A stretch of DNA of 64,000 nucleotides from Cognatilysobacter claricitrinus (GCF_045866565.1 NZ_BAAFZV010000001.1:558001-622000), one strand, 5' to 3'; shown: positions 49,878-60,400, counted from the first letter of the stretch. Translations and numbers: made by a program. Notes: generated from the letters alone by a model not told the origin.

Positions 49878-50810
49878 TCAGGCCGGATTGCGTTCCAGGA
49901 AATCGCGGATCGCCGGCACCAGCACCTCATGCTTGTCCTGCAGCACGTAGTGGTTGGCGTCCTCGAACGCGTGCACTTCCGCATTCGGCAGCGCGCGACG
50001 GAAACCGTCGAGGAAGTGCCTGTCGAACACGAAGTCGCGCAGGCCCCAGCCGATGAAGGCGGGACGATCAGCGAACTCCGGCAGGCGCGCGCCAACCTCG
50101 GCGACCAGCGGCCACGCGCGATCGCCTTCGTGCAGCGGGATGTCCTGCATGAAGCGGATCGTCGAGATCGCGTTCGTCCAGCCGTGGTACGGCGCGTCGA
50201 ACGCGTCACGCACGGTGCGTGGCATCGGGCGCGACACGCCGAAGCGCGAGGCGCCGCGCGCGAACAGGTTGAAGCGACGGATCAGCCACGCGCCGATCGT
50301 CGAATCGCGGCCGAGCGAGAGGCGCCACGGCATAGGCTTGGCCGAGGGCAACGGAAACGCCGCGGTGTTGAGGATGACCAGGCGCTTGACCTGCCGCATG
50401 TGCGAAATCGCCCAACCGAAGCCGACCATGCCGCCCCAGTCGTGCACCGCCAGCGTGACCGGGCCGGCAATGCCGAGATGCGCGAGCAGCACGGTGAGAT
50501 CGTCGACGCGCGACTGCAGCGTGTACTCGTACTTGCCGGCAACCGGCGTGCGCGGCGGACGCGTGCCACCACCGTCGTCGGGCTTGTCCGACAGGCCCAT
50601 GCCCACGTGGTCGGGCACGATGCAGCGATAGCGGTCGCGCAGGCCGAGCACGAGTTGCCGCCAGTAGTAACTCCACGACGGATTGCCGTGCAGCATGACC
50701 ACGACCTCGCCGTCGCGCGGGCCTTCGTCGAGGTACGACATCGCAATGCCGGCGCGCACGTCGAAGCGCTGCGGCGTGAAGGGATAGTCGGGAAAGGTCG
50801 CGGGATCCAT
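49878..50810 (-). CDS. oleB: OleB, beta-lactone decarboxylase
   Basis: The last step of olefin synthesis: decarboxylation of a cis-beta-lactone to a cis-alkene. It is a 310-residue alpha/beta hydrolase of the haloalkane-dehalogenase group. The nucleophile is Asp124 in LAVHDWGGMVGFG. The likely acid is Asp259 in WGLRDFVF and the base is His287 in EDANHYVL. The oxyanion region is MLHGNPSWSYYWR. Annotation as haloalkane dehalogenase would be the common mistake; the ole neighbours support OleB. It begins 75 bases after oleA, with a strong hairpin in the gap. Confidence 0.92.
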   Translation of the reverse strand: MDPATFPDYPFTPQRFDVRAGIAMSYLDEGPRDGEVVVMLHGNPSWSYYWRQLVLGLRDRYRCIVPDHVGMGLSDKPDDGGGTRPPRTPVAGKYEYTLQSRVDDLTVLLAHLGIAGPVTLAVHDWGGMVGFGWAISHMRQVKRLVILNTAAFPLPSAKPMPWRLSLGRDSTIGAWLIRRFNLFARGASRFGVSRPMPRTVRDAFDAPYHGWTNAISTIRFMQDIPLHEGDRAWPLVAEVGARLPEFADRPAFIGWGLRDFVFDRHFLDGFRRALPNAEVHAFEDANHYVLQDKHEVLVPAIRDFLERNPA

Positions 50811-50834
50811 CGCGGGTTCGCGTCTCGCAAAGCA

Positions 50835-50857
50835 CGCGGCCGCACGAGGCGGCCGCG
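50835..50857 (-). other. GC-rich hairpin between oleA and oleB
   Basis: CGCGGCCGC and GCGGCCGCG enclose a 5-base loop, giving a perfect 9-bp stem in the 75-base gap. On the minus strand only TGCTTTGC follows, so termination would be weak. It may lower oleB expression relative to oleA or mark a processing site. Confidence 0.45.
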
Positions 50858-50885
50858 GAAAATCAGGAGCTGGCGCGCGTACGCG

Positions 50886-51902
50886 TCACCAGACGACTTC
50901 GGCCATCGAGCAGTTCAGGCCGGACCCGATGCCGAGCAGCGCGATGCGCGTGCCCTTCTTCAGGCGACCCATCTCGCGCAACTTGCTCAGCACGATCGGC
51001 ACCGACGCAGGGCCGATGTTGCCGTGCTCGCCGAAGATGGTGAGCACCTTCTTGGGATCGATACCCATCGCCTTGGTGAACGCGGCGGTGTGCACCTTGC
51101 TGACCTGGTGCACGACGAACTCGTCGAGTTCCTCGGCAACCCAACCGAGCTTCTGTCGCGCGACCAGGAAAGTCTTCTGCGCGAGCTTCACGCCTTCGAT
51201 CAGCAGCTGGCGCGTATCCGTCACCATGCCGTCGAGGTTGCCGCGGCAGAGCTTGTTCCACTCCGTCGCCGCGCGGGTGACGCCGCCTTTGTAGCGCGGC
51301 GCGCCGGGTGCGAGTTCGGCACGCGCCATCACCATCGCGGCGGCGCCGGAACCCAGCGTCAGCGTCGCGAGTTCGTTGCGGAATGCTTCCTCGGTGACGT
51401 CGGCGCGGGTAAGGCGCTCGATGGTCTTCTCGTAGGCGAGGTCGGCGGTTTCGCCGTCGACGACCAGCGCGTAGTCGATCTCGCCGCGCTCGATCATGCG
51501 CGCCGCGATGTCCATGCCGTTGATGAAGGCGAGGCAAGCGTTGGCGACGTCGAAGTTCTGGCAGGTGTCGGGCAGGCCGAGGTTGCCGGAGACGATCGAC
51601 GCGGTGGACGGCTCGAGATAGTCGCGGCTCACCGACGTGTTGACGAGAAGCCCCATGCGCTCGGGTTCGACGCCGGCATCGGCCAGCGCCTTCACCGCGG
51701 CGAGCGTGGCCGCGTCGGAGGCGAGCATCGGCCCGTCCCACAGACGGCGCGCGTCGACACCCGCGATGTCCTTGATCACGTCGGTCTTGATGCCCAGGCG
51801 GTCGAGCGTCGGCTGCAGCCGTGCGTTGATCTCGTCCGTCGTGAGGCGGCGCGGCGCATCGATATGCGCAAGGCCGGCGATGGCGACGTGTTGGAACAGC
51901 AT
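50886..51902 (-). CDS. oleA: OleA, thiolase-fold acyl-CoA condensing enzyme
   Basis: The first step of long-chain olefin synthesis: non-decarboxylative Claisen condensation of two fatty acyl-CoAs to a 2-alkyl-3-keto acid. 338 residues from ATG 51902 (MLFQHVAIAGLAHIDAP), the same length and N-terminus as the X. campestris enzyme as I recall it. The active-site cysteine is Cys123 in FDVANACLAFING. Glu97 is in DYLEPSTASIVSG, the residue pairing known as Cys143/Glu117 in the tagged crystal construct. The histidine region is VHQVSKVHTAAF and the asparagine is in GEHGNIGPASVP. It is first in the cluster; the 130 bases upstream hold no obvious promoter. Confidence 0.96.
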   Translation of the reverse strand: MLFQHVAIAGLAHIDAPRRLTTDEINARLQPTLDRLGIKTDVIKDIAGVDARRLWDGPMLASDAATLAAVKALADAGVEPERMGLLVNTSVSRDYLEPSTASIVSGNLGLPDTCQNFDVANACLAFINGMDIAARMIERGEIDYALVVDGETADLAYEKTIERLTRADVTEEAFRNELATLTLGSGAAAMVMARAELAPGAPRYKGGVTRAATEWNKLCRGNLDGMVTDTRQLLIEGVKLAQKTFLVARQKLGWVAEELDEFVVHQVSKVHTAAFTKAMGIDPKKVLTIFGEHGNIGPASVPIVLSKLREMGRLKKGTRIALLGIGSGLNCSMAEVVW

Positions 51903-52031
51903 GGGGACGACTCGCAAAGGCGGGGAACACGCTAGCTTAACGCGCGGCTGGATAGCGCGCACACCAGCGTACGGCGACGCACGTCGCCGTTCAGCCGCGT
52001 GCTGCGGCCGCTTGGCGACCGTTCGTCCGGG

Positions 52032-52358
52032 TCAGCGGGTGCAGCGCCAGGCCGAGAAGCGCTGGCGGCCGTCGTGCGGCGCTTCCAGCGGCACCACCGT
52101 ATTGGCGTTGAGGCCGACGGCTTCGTTGCGCGCCATCGTCTCCAGTTCCTCCTGCACGCGCAGCGGGTTGCGCTCGTACAGCGCGACGCGGTCGGTGACG
52201 TTGCCCTCGATCTCGCCGAGCTTGGTGCAGCCCGTCGTGGACGCATTGAGCGCGCGCACCTCCACGGTGGCGGCGCCCTGCTGCATCGGCACCCAGGTGC
52301 AGGCGGTGGCGGCGAGGACCAGCGATACGACGACGGCAAGGCGGATCGGATGCGGCAT
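52032..52358 (-). CDS. DUF4156-type lipoprotein
   Basis: 108 residues. The lipobox LAATAC (cysteine at residue 20) follows a short hydrophobic signal. The mature part has the patterns GCTKLGEIEGNVTDRV, EELETMARNEAVGLNANTVVP and GRQRFSAWRC typical of small DUF4156 lipoproteins of unknown role. The residue after the lipid cysteine is Thr, which does not suggest inner-membrane retention. It stands alone between oleA and the M16 peptidase. Confidence 0.75.
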   Translation of the reverse strand: MPHPIRLAVVVSLVLAATACTWVPMQQGAATVEVRALNASTTGCTKLGEIEGNVTDRVALYERNPLRVQEELETMARNEAVGLNANTVVPLEAPHDGRQRFSAWRCTR

Positions 52359-52370
52359 CGACAGGCTCCC

Positions 52371-52404
52371 TAAACGACGACGCGCGGGATTGTCGCCCCG
52401 CGCG
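52371..52404 (-). terminator. Probable terminator of the M16 peptidase gene
   Basis: CGCGCGGG and CCCGCGCG form an 8-bp stem with an 8-base loop, followed on the minus strand by TCGTCGTTTAG. The stem is strong but the T run is poor. It lies 25 bases after the peptidase stop. Confidence 0.45.
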
Positions 52405-52428
52405 TCTGAACCGCGAAACCCTGCGGCG

Positions 52429-55287
52429 TTACTTGCTGACGGGCTTGCCGTCGGCGTCGACCACCTGCACGTCGCCGAGGTTCAACTCGCGCACGCCCTT
52501 CTCGATCTTCGAGAGGTCGCCGACGATCACCCACGTCAACGCATCGGGATGCACGATCTGCGTGGCCGCGGCCTGCACCTCGGCATCGGTCTGCGCTTCG
52601 GTGCGCTGGCGCAGCGTGGCGACGTAGTCGTCCGGTCGGCCGTACAGCACGTTTTCCGCCAGCGCGCCGAGCACGGCGCCGGTGGTTTCATAGCTGCCCG
52701 GCAGGCTGCGCACGTCGTTGACCTTGATCTTGGCGATCTCGGCACTGCTGAGCGGACGTGAACCGACGACGTCGCGCACTTCGCGCAGGATCTCCGCCGC
52801 CGACTCCTTGGTCTTGTCGGTCTGCACCGGTGCGTAAAGCATGTACGGGCGCTGGCCGAGGGCGTCGTACATGAAGGAATACGCGCCGTAGGCCCAGTGC
52901 TTGTCTTCGCGCAGGTTCATGTTGAGGCGCGAGGTGAACGTGCCGCCGAACGCGGAGTTCATCGTCTGGATCGGCAGGTTGTTGGCGACGGTGGTCGACG
53001 GCGCGAGCAGGCCGGCAAGGATCAGCGACTGCTGCGCGCCCGGCTTGTCGATCAGGAACACGCGCGGCTTGGCCTGCGCAGTCACCTGCGGCACGGACTT
53101 GGTGCCCTTGGCCACCGACGGCGGCGTCCAGTCGGCGAACACCTTGTCGAGCTGCGCGGTGATCGCCGGCAACGTGGTGTCGCCGGCAACGATGATGCGC
53201 ACGTTGTCGGGACGCAGCCATGCCGCGCGCCATGCGGTCAGATCGTTCGCGGTGAGCGAGGCGATGCTGGCCTCGGTACCGGTGCCGGAGAACGGAATCG
53301 CGTACGGGTGGCCGTCGCCGTACAGCAGCGGCGGCAGGGTGCGCAGCGCGATGCCGGTCGGCTGGGTCTTTTCCTGCGCGATGCCGGCGATCCACTGCGC
53401 GCGCACGCGCTCCATGTCGGGCGCGCGGAACGCCGCATTGCGCACGACGTCGGCGAGCAGGCCGAGCGACGGCGTGAGCTGGTCGCTCAGCATGTTCGCG
53501 CCGACGCTGCAGCTGTCGAGGCCGCAACCCGACGACAGGCCCATGCCCAGGCGCTCACGCTGCTTGGCGATCTCGACCGAGTCGAGCTTGGCGGTGCCTT
53601 CGTCGAGCATCGCGGCGGTGAACGCGGCGGTGCCGAGCTTGCGACCGACGTCGCTGGCGTAGCCGGCGTCGAACTGCAGGCTGACGTTGACCACCGGCAC
53701 GCTGTGGCGCTCGGCCAGCACGACTTCGATGCCGTTCTTCAGGTGGCCGCGCTGCACGGCCGGGAACGTGAGGTCGGGATAGTGATCGACCGCCGGCACG
53801 CCGGCCTTGCGATCGACATCCGACGCGGTGACGGTGAACGCGGTGGTCGGCTTGCCGGCGATGTCGGCGGGGCGCTGCGCCGCCGGCAGGCCGGCGACGG
53901 TCTCGTCCTTCGGCGTGCCGGTGGTCGGCACTACGGTGAGCGTGTAGTCACCGCGCGCGATCCAGCGCTTCGCCGCCTTCAGCACGTCGGCGCGGGTCGC
54001 CGTCTGGTTCCACTTGAACGAAGTTTTCCACGCATCCGGATTGCCCAAGTAGACCTGCCCTTCGGCGAGCTGCGACGCCTTGCCGGCCACGCGTTCCATC
54101 GAACGCACGACGGCGGCGCGGTTGGCCGCCTGCAGGCGCGTCAGTTCTTCTTCGGTCGGGCCACTGGCGAGGAACTTCGCCCATTCGTCCGCGACCGCGG
54201 CTTCGACCTTCTTCGGATCGACGCCCTGCTTCACGTCGACCTGCAGGACGAACTGGCTCGCAAGCTCGAACGGGGTGATGCCGACCGACACGTCGTCGGC
54301 GAGGTGGTCCTTGTAGACCAGGCGCTGGTACAGGCGCGAGGTCTTGCTGCCACCGAGCACGTCGGCGGCGAGGTCGAGCAGCGTGAGGTCGCGCTCGCCG
54401 CGCCCGGGGATATTCCATTCGCGATAGATGCGCGTCTGCGCGACGCGGTCGTCCATCGAATCGCGCGTCGACGTCGTGCGTTCGGCGACCCACTTGGCCT
54501 GGCGGGCGACCGGCGAACCTGCCGGGATGTCGCCGAAATACTTCAGCGCCTTGGCCTTCGCGGTGGCGACGTCGATGTCGCCCGACATCACCAGCACGGT
54601 GTTGGCGGCGCCGTAATAGCCGCGGAACCAGTTCTTGACGTCCTCGAGCGAGGCGGCGTCGAGGTCGGCCATGGAGCCGATGGTGTCGTGGTGGTAGGGA
54701 TGATTCGCCGGGAATGTCTGCAGCAGCATGCGTTCGTCGACGCGGCCGTAGGGCTCGTTCTCGCCCTGGCGCTTCTCGTTCTGGACGACGCCGCGCTGTT
54801 CGTCGAGCGTCTTCTTGTCGATCGCGCCGAGCAGGTGGCCCATGCGGTCGGACTCCATCCACAGCGCCATGTCGAGCGCGGTGGTGGGCACGGTTTCGTA
54901 ATAGTTGGTGCGGTCGAGCCAGGTCGTGCCGTTCTGGCCGGTGGCGCCGGCCTGCTCGAAGGGCTCGAAGAACTCGCCCGGATGGTTTTCCGAGCCGTTG
55001 AACATCAGGTGCTCGAACAGGTGCGCGAAGCCGGTCTTGCCGGTCGGCTCGTCCTTGGAGCCGACGTGGTACCAGACCGCGACCGCGACGACCGGCGCCT
55101 TGTGGTCCTCGTGCACCAGCACGGTGAGCCCGTTCGGCAGCACGAAGCGCTCGTACGGGATATCGAGCGCGGCGGGTGCGCGCGTCGACGCGGCGACGGC
55201 GGGCGCGGCGATCAGGGTCGAGGGAGCGCCGACGGCGAAAGCGATGCCGAGGGCGAGGGCGGTGGCGCGGACAGGAAGACGGGACAT
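52429..55287 (-). CDS. Secreted two-domain M16 zinc metallopeptidase
   Basis: 952 residues with a signal peptide (about MSRLPVRATALALGIAFAVG to AVAAS). The first M16 half carries the inverted zinc motif HLFEH (His89, Glu92, His93) and the distal glutamate region EQRGVVQNEKRQGEN. The second half (from about residue 500, LKNGIEVVLAERHSVPVVNV) keeps the fold but lacks HxxEH, as expected for tandem M16 proteins in which only one half is catalytic. Periplasmic or outer-membrane-associated peptide degradation is likely. It is divergent from the SDR gene, with a 142-base gap. Confidence 0.9.
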   Translation of the reverse strand: MSRLPVRATALALGIAFAVGAPSTLIAAPAVAASTRAPAALDIPYERFVLPNGLTVLVHEDHKAPVVAVAVWYHVGSKDEPTGKTGFAHLFEHLMFNGSENHPGEFFEPFEQAGATGQNGTTWLDRTNYYETVPTTALDMALWMESDRMGHLLGAIDKKTLDEQRGVVQNEKRQGENEPYGRVDERMLLQTFPANHPYHHDTIGSMADLDAASLEDVKNWFRGYYGAANTVLVMSGDIDVATAKAKALKYFGDIPAGSPVARQAKWVAERTTSTRDSMDDRVAQTRIYREWNIPGRGERDLTLLDLAADVLGGSKTSRLYQRLVYKDHLADDVSVGITPFELASQFVLQVDVKQGVDPKKVEAAVADEWAKFLASGPTEEELTRLQAANRAAVVRSMERVAGKASQLAEGQVYLGNPDAWKTSFKWNQTATRADVLKAAKRWIARGDYTLTVVPTTGTPKDETVAGLPAAQRPADIAGKPTTAFTVTASDVDRKAGVPAVDHYPDLTFPAVQRGHLKNGIEVVLAERHSVPVVNVSLQFDAGYASDVGRKLGTAAFTAAMLDEGTAKLDSVEIAKQRERLGMGLSSGCGLDSCSVGANMLSDQLTPSLGLLADVVRNAAFRAPDMERVRAQWIAGIAQEKTQPTGIALRTLPPLLYGDGHPYAIPFSGTGTEASIASLTANDLTAWRAAWLRPDNVRIIVAGDTTLPAITAQLDKVFADWTPPSVAKGTKSVPQVTAQAKPRVFLIDKPGAQQSLILAGLLAPSTTVANNLPIQTMNSAFGGTFTSRLNMNLREDKHWAYGAYSFMYDALGQRPYMLYAPVQTDKTKESAAEILREVRDVVGSRPLSSAEIAKIKVNDVRSLPGSYETTGAVLGALAENVLYGRPDDYVATLRQRTEAQTDAEVQAAATQIVHPDALTWVIVGDLSKIEKGVRELNLGDVQVVDADGKPVSK

Positions 55288-55429
55288 CGAAGGCTCCGGA
55301 CGCCGGCAATCCGGCCGGCCGCTGGATGCTAGCCGAGCGGCGGGCCGTGCGGACCGGCCGAAGGTCCTGCCCGCGCGGCCTGAACAGGCGTGGGGCTAGA
55401 GTCGGGCGATTCCCCGAGCGGAGTCCGCC

Positions 55430-56134
55430 ATGCCCCGTCGCAATGTCCTGCTTACCGGCGCCAATCGCGGCATCGGCCTGGAGTTCGCCCGCCAGCTGCT
55501 CGCGCGCGGCGACCACGTGATCGCCACCGCGCGGCATCCGTCGCAGGCGCACGAGCTCGGTCGCCTGATCGGCGAGCATCCGGGGCGACTGCACGTACTC
55601 CCGCTCGACGTCATGGACCCGAAGGCGGAGGCCGAAGTCGCGCGCGAGTTGCCGCTCATCCTCGGCAACGAACGCCTGGACCTGCTGATCAACAACGCGG
55701 GCCTGCTGCATTCGGGCGAACGCTTCGGCCAGGTGCCGGCGAAGAACCTCGAAGACAGCCTGCGCACCAACGCGATGGGCCCGTTCCTGCTGACGCAGGC
55801 GGTCGCGCCGTTGCTCGCCGATGGTGCGAAGGTCGCGAACATGTCGTCGCAGCTGGGCTCGATCACGAACACGCAGAGCTTCGGCACGCCCACCTACTGC
55901 ATCAGCAAGGCCGCGCTGAACATGGCGACGCGACTGCTCGCGGCGGCGCTGGGCGATCGCGGCATCGCGGTGGTGTCATTGCATCCGGGCTGGGTGCAGA
56001 CCGACATGGGCGGCGAACAGGCGCCGGTGCAGCCCGCCGATTCGGTGCGCGGCCTGCTGCAGGTGATCGACCGCCTCGACATCGCGAAGTCCGGTTCGTT
56101 CGTCGACTGGCAAGGCAAGTCGCTGCCGTGGTGA
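55430..56134 (+). CDS. Short-chain dehydrogenase/reductase
   Basis: 234 residues of the classical SDR fold: cofactor motif VLLTGANRGIGLEFARQLL, structural motif DLLINNAGLL, the serine in NMSSQLGSI, and the active-site YxxxK in TPTYCISKAALNM. Substrate unknown. The short C-terminus resembles the C-factor/carbonyl-reductase-like branch. trmL starts 30 bases downstream on the same strand. Confidence 0.85.
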   Translation: MPRRNVLLTGANRGIGLEFARQLLARGDHVIATARHPSQAHELGRLIGEHPGRLHVLPLDVMDPKAEAEVARELPLILGNERLDLLINNAGLLHSGERFGQVPAKNLEDSLRTNAMGPFLLTQAVAPLLADGAKVANMSSQLGSITNTQSFGTPTYCISKAALNMATRLLAAALGDRGIAVVSLHPGWVQTDMGGEQAPVQPADSVRGLLQVIDRLDIAKSGSFVDWQGKSLPW

Positions 56135-56164
56135 GTCGACCAGCGCGACGGCGATAATGCGCGC

Positions 56165-56644
56165 ATGTTCGACGTCGTCCTCTACCAGCCCGAGATTCCG
56201 CCGAACACCGGCAATGCGATCCGCCTGTGCGCGAACACGGGCGCGCGCTTGCATCTGGTCGAGCCGCTGGGTTTCGACATGGACGACAAGCAACTGCGTC
56301 GCGCGGGACTCGACTACCACGAGTACGCGACGGTAAAGGTGCATCGCGATCTCGACGCCGCGCTCGCGCATCTGCGCGAGCAGCACGGGGAGGCGTTGCG
56401 TGTGTTCGCCTTCAGCACGCGCGGCAGCGTGCGTTTCGATACGCCGGATTACCGCGTCGGCGATGCGTTCCTGTTCGGCCCGGAGACGCGCGGCCTGCCC
56501 GACGACGTGCTCGATGCGTTGCCGCCCGAACAGCGCCTGCGCCTGCCAATGCGCCCCGGCGTGCGCTCGCTCAACCTGTCGAACGCGATCGCGGTGACGG
56601 TGTTCGAAGCGTGGCGGCAGCAGGGCTACGCCGGCGGCGCGTGA
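56165..56644 (+). CDS. trmL: tRNA (cytidine/uridine(34)-2'-O)-methyltransferase TrmL
   Basis: 159 residues of the SPOUT methyltransferase family. It methylates the wobble ribose of tRNA-Leu isoacceptors. Motifs are VVLYQPEIPPNTGNAIRLCA at the N-terminus, LFGPETRGLP in the middle, and the knot segment RSLNLSNAIAVTVFEAWRQQ. The length is standard. It is probably cotranscribed with the SDR gene and convergent with wrbA. Confidence 0.93.
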   Translation: MFDVVLYQPEIPPNTGNAIRLCANTGARLHLVEPLGFDMDDKQLRRAGLDYHEYATVKVHRDLDAALAHLREQHGEALRVFAFSTRGSVRFDTPDYRVGDAFLFGPETRGLPDDVLDALPPEQRLRLPMRPGVRSLNLSNAIAVTVFEAWRQQGYAGGA

Positions 56645-56686
56645 GGCCGCACGACGCAAAGTAGTCACGACGCCAACGTCGATCGA

Positions 56687-57286
56687 TCAACCGAATACCT
56701 TCTTGGCGAGCGTCGCGACCTCGCGGCCCTGGAAACGTGCGCCGTCGAGTTCGTTCTGCGACGGTTGCCGCGAACCATCGCCACCCGCGATGGTGGTCGC
56801 GCCATAGGGCGCGCCGCCGGTGACTTCGTCCAGCCGCATCTGCCCCTGGAAGCTGTAGGGCAGGCCGACGCAGACCATGCCGAGGTGTAGCAGGTTGGTG
56901 AGGATGGAGAACAGCGTCGTCTCCTGCCCGCCGTGCTGCGTGGCGGTCGACGCGAACGCCGCGCCGATCTTGCCGTTGAGCGCGCCCTTCGCCCACAGCC
57001 CGCCGGTCTGGTCGAGGAAGTTCGCCATCTGCGAGGTCATGCGCCCGTAGCGCGTTCCGCTGCCGATAATGATCGCGTCGTAGTTCGGCAACTCGTCCAC
57101 CTTCGCAATGGGCGCCGGCTGGTCGAGCTTGTAATGCGAGCTCTTCGCGACGTCGTCCGGCACCAGTTCCGGCACGCGGCGGATGTCGACCTGCGCGCCG
57201 GCTTCGCGCGCACCTTCGGCGATCGCGTTCGCCATCGTTTCGATGTGGCCATAGGCCGAGTAGTAGAGAACAAGCACCTTGGCCAT
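56687..57286 (-). CDS. wrbA: NAD(P)H:quinone oxidoreductase WrbA
   Basis: 199-residue flavodoxin-fold protein that reduces quinones by two electrons with FMN. Visible features are LVLYYSAYGHIETMANAIAE (phosphate-binding loop), AIIIGSGTRYGRMTSQMANF, GGLWAKGALNGKIGAAF and GGAPYGATTIAGGDGSRQPS, all typical of WrbA. ATG 57286 (MAKVLVLYY) is chosen over the longer open frame because the FMN loop must be N-terminal. Confidence 0.94.
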   Translation of the reverse strand: MAKVLVLYYSAYGHIETMANAIAEGAREAGAQVDIRRVPELVPDDVAKSSHYKLDQPAPIAKVDELPNYDAIIIGSGTRYGRMTSQMANFLDQTGGLWAKGALNGKIGAAFASTATQHGGQETTLFSILTNLLHLGMVCVGLPYSFQGQMRLDEVTGGAPYGATTIAGGDGSRQPSQNELDGARFQGREVATLAKKVFG

Positions 57287-57405
57287 CGTCGCGCTCCGCA
57301 ATGAAAACGCGATTGGGCGGCCGGGTGCGTCAGCGCAGTGTTCAAGCGGCGCTGCCGACGGCACGCGATCGCCAACGACGCTCAGGTGACTGCGAAGCCG
57401 CAAGG

Positions 57406-57433
57406 AAAAACGCCGCCGGAATTTCCGGCGGCG
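57406..57433 (-). terminator. Terminator of the outer-membrane barrel gene
   Basis: CGCCGCCGGAA and TTCCGGCGGCG form a near-perfect palindromic stem, followed on the minus strand by TTTTTCC. It is 31 bases after the gene's stop. Confidence 0.85.
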
Positions 57434-57463
57434 CGACATCGAGGGAGACCGCCCGCCGGGCGA

Positions 57464-60400
57464 TCAATAGAAGCCGGCGAGATTCAGGAACACACCGTGG
57501 TGGTCGTACTCGAGGTCGGTGAGGTCGTCGCTGAAGTCGGTGAAGTTGTAGCCGACGCCGATCTTGAAGTTGTCACCGAGCTGTCGGTCCACGCCGATCA
57601 GGCCGCCGTGGCGCGTGCCGCCATCGCGCACGTCAAGTCGACGCAGTTCCGCGAGAGCGTCCCAGTTCTTCGGCAGGTGGTAGCGCAACTGCATCGCCGA
57701 GAAATCCGCGCGGCTGTCGAGCCATTGGCCGACGCCGCGTCCCATGCGGTAGTCGCCCCAGCGGCTGGCGAGCTTGGGCGCCAGGCTCCAGCGATCGCCC
57801 AGCTGCACGACGCCTTCCAGCGAAACCACCTGCGAACGCTGGTCGTACTGCGCGCCGCCGTCCTGGCCGAGCGTGGCGAGGTCGAGCAGGTACGTGTACT
57901 TGCCGAACATCGCGTAACGCGTGGTGTCGTGCGGGCGCCATGCGAAGCCCAGGTTGCTCTCGGCCAGGCGCGCGCCCGCGGCGGCATTCAGCGCATCGTC
58001 CGTGTCGGCGTAGTTCACGCGCGCGGCGATGCGCCAGTCCTCGTTGACGCGATACAGCAGGCGGTTGGTCGTCACCCATTGCGTGCGCTGCTCGGCGCCG
58101 CTGTCGCGACGGTATTCGAGCTTGCTCGACCATTGCGTGCGCAGGTCGGTATGACCGGCGCTGACGCTGTAGGCGTTGCGATCGACATGGCCGGTGCTCG
58201 CATCGAGCGCGCCGTCCATCACCGTGAAGCCGAGTTGCCAGCCGTCGGCCGGATACAGGTCCATGCCGAGCGTATGGCTGACGCCGTCGTCGCCGTTCGC
58301 CGAGCGGATGCCCTGACTCTCGTTGTAGACGTTGACGCGATTCGAGACACGCCAGCGCTGGCCGAGCGTCCAACCGTTGGCGAGCACGCGGTCGAACTCG
58401 CTCGCGACGCGCGATGCGGTGGTGTCGGTGCTGTACGTATACGCGCCGTAGACCGAGTGGTCGTCGCCCAGGCGATATTCGCCGTTGACCTGCGCGGCGT
58501 GGCCGCGGCTGCCGTCGCTGAGTTCCGCACCGACGTTCGAGCCGTTGCCGAACAGGTACTTCGCGCCGGCGGTGACGCGGTTGTTGCTGGCGTAGCCGCC
58601 GTCCTCGCCGAAGCTCGCCTGCCCGCTGCCGTACAGCTCGAGCGACGAACCGACGCGCCGGCGGTATTCGAGCGCGGCGAGCAACGCCTTCTGGTCGGCG
58701 CCGGCGCCCTGCTCGCGAACGCGACGCAGCTCCATGCCCAGCTGGTCGACATCGGTGGGGCGCCACGTGCCGGTGAGCTGGGCATCCTCGAGCGTGGAGG
58801 CGCCGCGCTCGACGCGCGACACGCGACCGAACAGATCGAAGCGCTCACCGACTTGCCCGGAGAACTCCGCACCGGCCTCCGTTGTCGGTGACGCGGTGTC
58901 GAAACGCGCGACGGAGAAGCCGGCGTCGACGTCACGCCACCACGCGCCCACGCTCCAGTCGCGCGCGGTCCAGCCGAGTTCCTTGAGGTTGGCGCGCGCA
59001 TCGACTGCGCTCGCCGTGCCCGACCGTTCGGCCGCCACCGGATTGCGCACGACGAACCCGAGCCCGCCGTTGTCCGAATAGAACACCGGTGCCGCAGTCG
59101 AATCGCTGCGATGCTGTTCGAGCTTGAGGTAGGTACCGCGGCCCGCCTGCAACGTAAGGTCGCCGCCGAGCAGGCGGTAATCGTCGCCGTCGCGGTTTTC
59201 GTCGACGTAGGTGCCGCCGATGGCGAGGTGGTCGCCCATCCACTGTTTTGCGCGCACGCCGGTGCTGGCATGGCCCGCATCGAAACCCGCCGGGATGTAT
59301 TCGTAGTCGGCGAGCAGGACCTGCTCCAAGCCGTCGAGCGGCATGTCGCGGGTCAGCGTGTGCACGTTCTCGCGCGTGATCTGCGCAAGCGGACGCTCGA
59401 GGATGATGCGGCCCTGCAGCTCGTCGATGTCGTAGTCGGCGCCGCGCTGCAGGTCGACGCGCGCCTCGGTAAGGCCCGTGCGTGCGTCGCGGACTTCCAG
59501 CACGACGTGGTCCGAACCCGGCAGCAGGTCGGTGTGGCGCAGGTAGTAGAGCGAGCCGCCGGTACCGAGGAACTCGCTGTGGCCCGGCGCGCTCTGCGCC
59601 TCGCTGCCGAACGCGCGCAACGTGGTGCGCGGCTCGCCCAGCGGCGTGCTGCCGCGCGAGACGTAATTCAGCGCCGCCCCGTACAGCGAACGCTGGTACT
59701 GGCCGTACTCGGTGCCGGTGAAGCCGGTCGAGAAATTGCCCCACAGCGCCTGGCTGCGATCCCAGTCGACGCGTACGTAGAGCTTGCCCTGCGTGTCGAC
59801 GTCGCGCGTGGTGGTGGAGTCGTCGCCGTACACCGGGTAGTACGCATCGGGGTCGAGGCGACGGAAGACGTCGGTCGGCGTCGCGTCGAGGAAACCGTCG
59901 AACAGATGGTCGAGTTCGCGCTCCTGCGTATCGGCCTGCGCGGTGACGAGGTATTTCCCCTTCACCTTGCCCTTGAGATAGAACGCGAGGCGACCGTCCT
60001 TGATGAAGCCGTCGTCGAACTTCTCATCGCCGGCAAGGGGCTCGATGTGATCGTTGCCGCCCGACTTCGACAGCGTGACGTCGGCGAGGGCGACCAGGAA
60101 CAGATAGCGGCCGGTGACGTCGACGGTGAGCGGCGCGGACGGCGCGGCGACGTCGTTCGCACCGGTCGACAGCGCGTAGCGATGCGTGCCGACCGGCTCG
60201 AGGAATTCGGCGACGAACGTGCCGTCCTGCGCGACCGGGAACGGCTGCCCGTTGATGGACAGCGCGGCGCCGCGCGGAACGTCGCGACCGAACAGCCGCA
60301 CGCGCGAACCGTGGATCGCGATGGTCTGGCTGCGCAGGCCGTTGTCGGCCGATGTGGCCGCCTGCAGCTGCAGCGACTGCGCCGCATCGCCCGAGTCCAG

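Noticed and set aside
49878..50810. Haloalkane dehalogenase acting on the product of the halogenase genes
   Set aside because: The gene lies in an ole cluster next to oleA and with oleC and oleD. OleB proteins share the dehalogenase fold and active-site aspartate.
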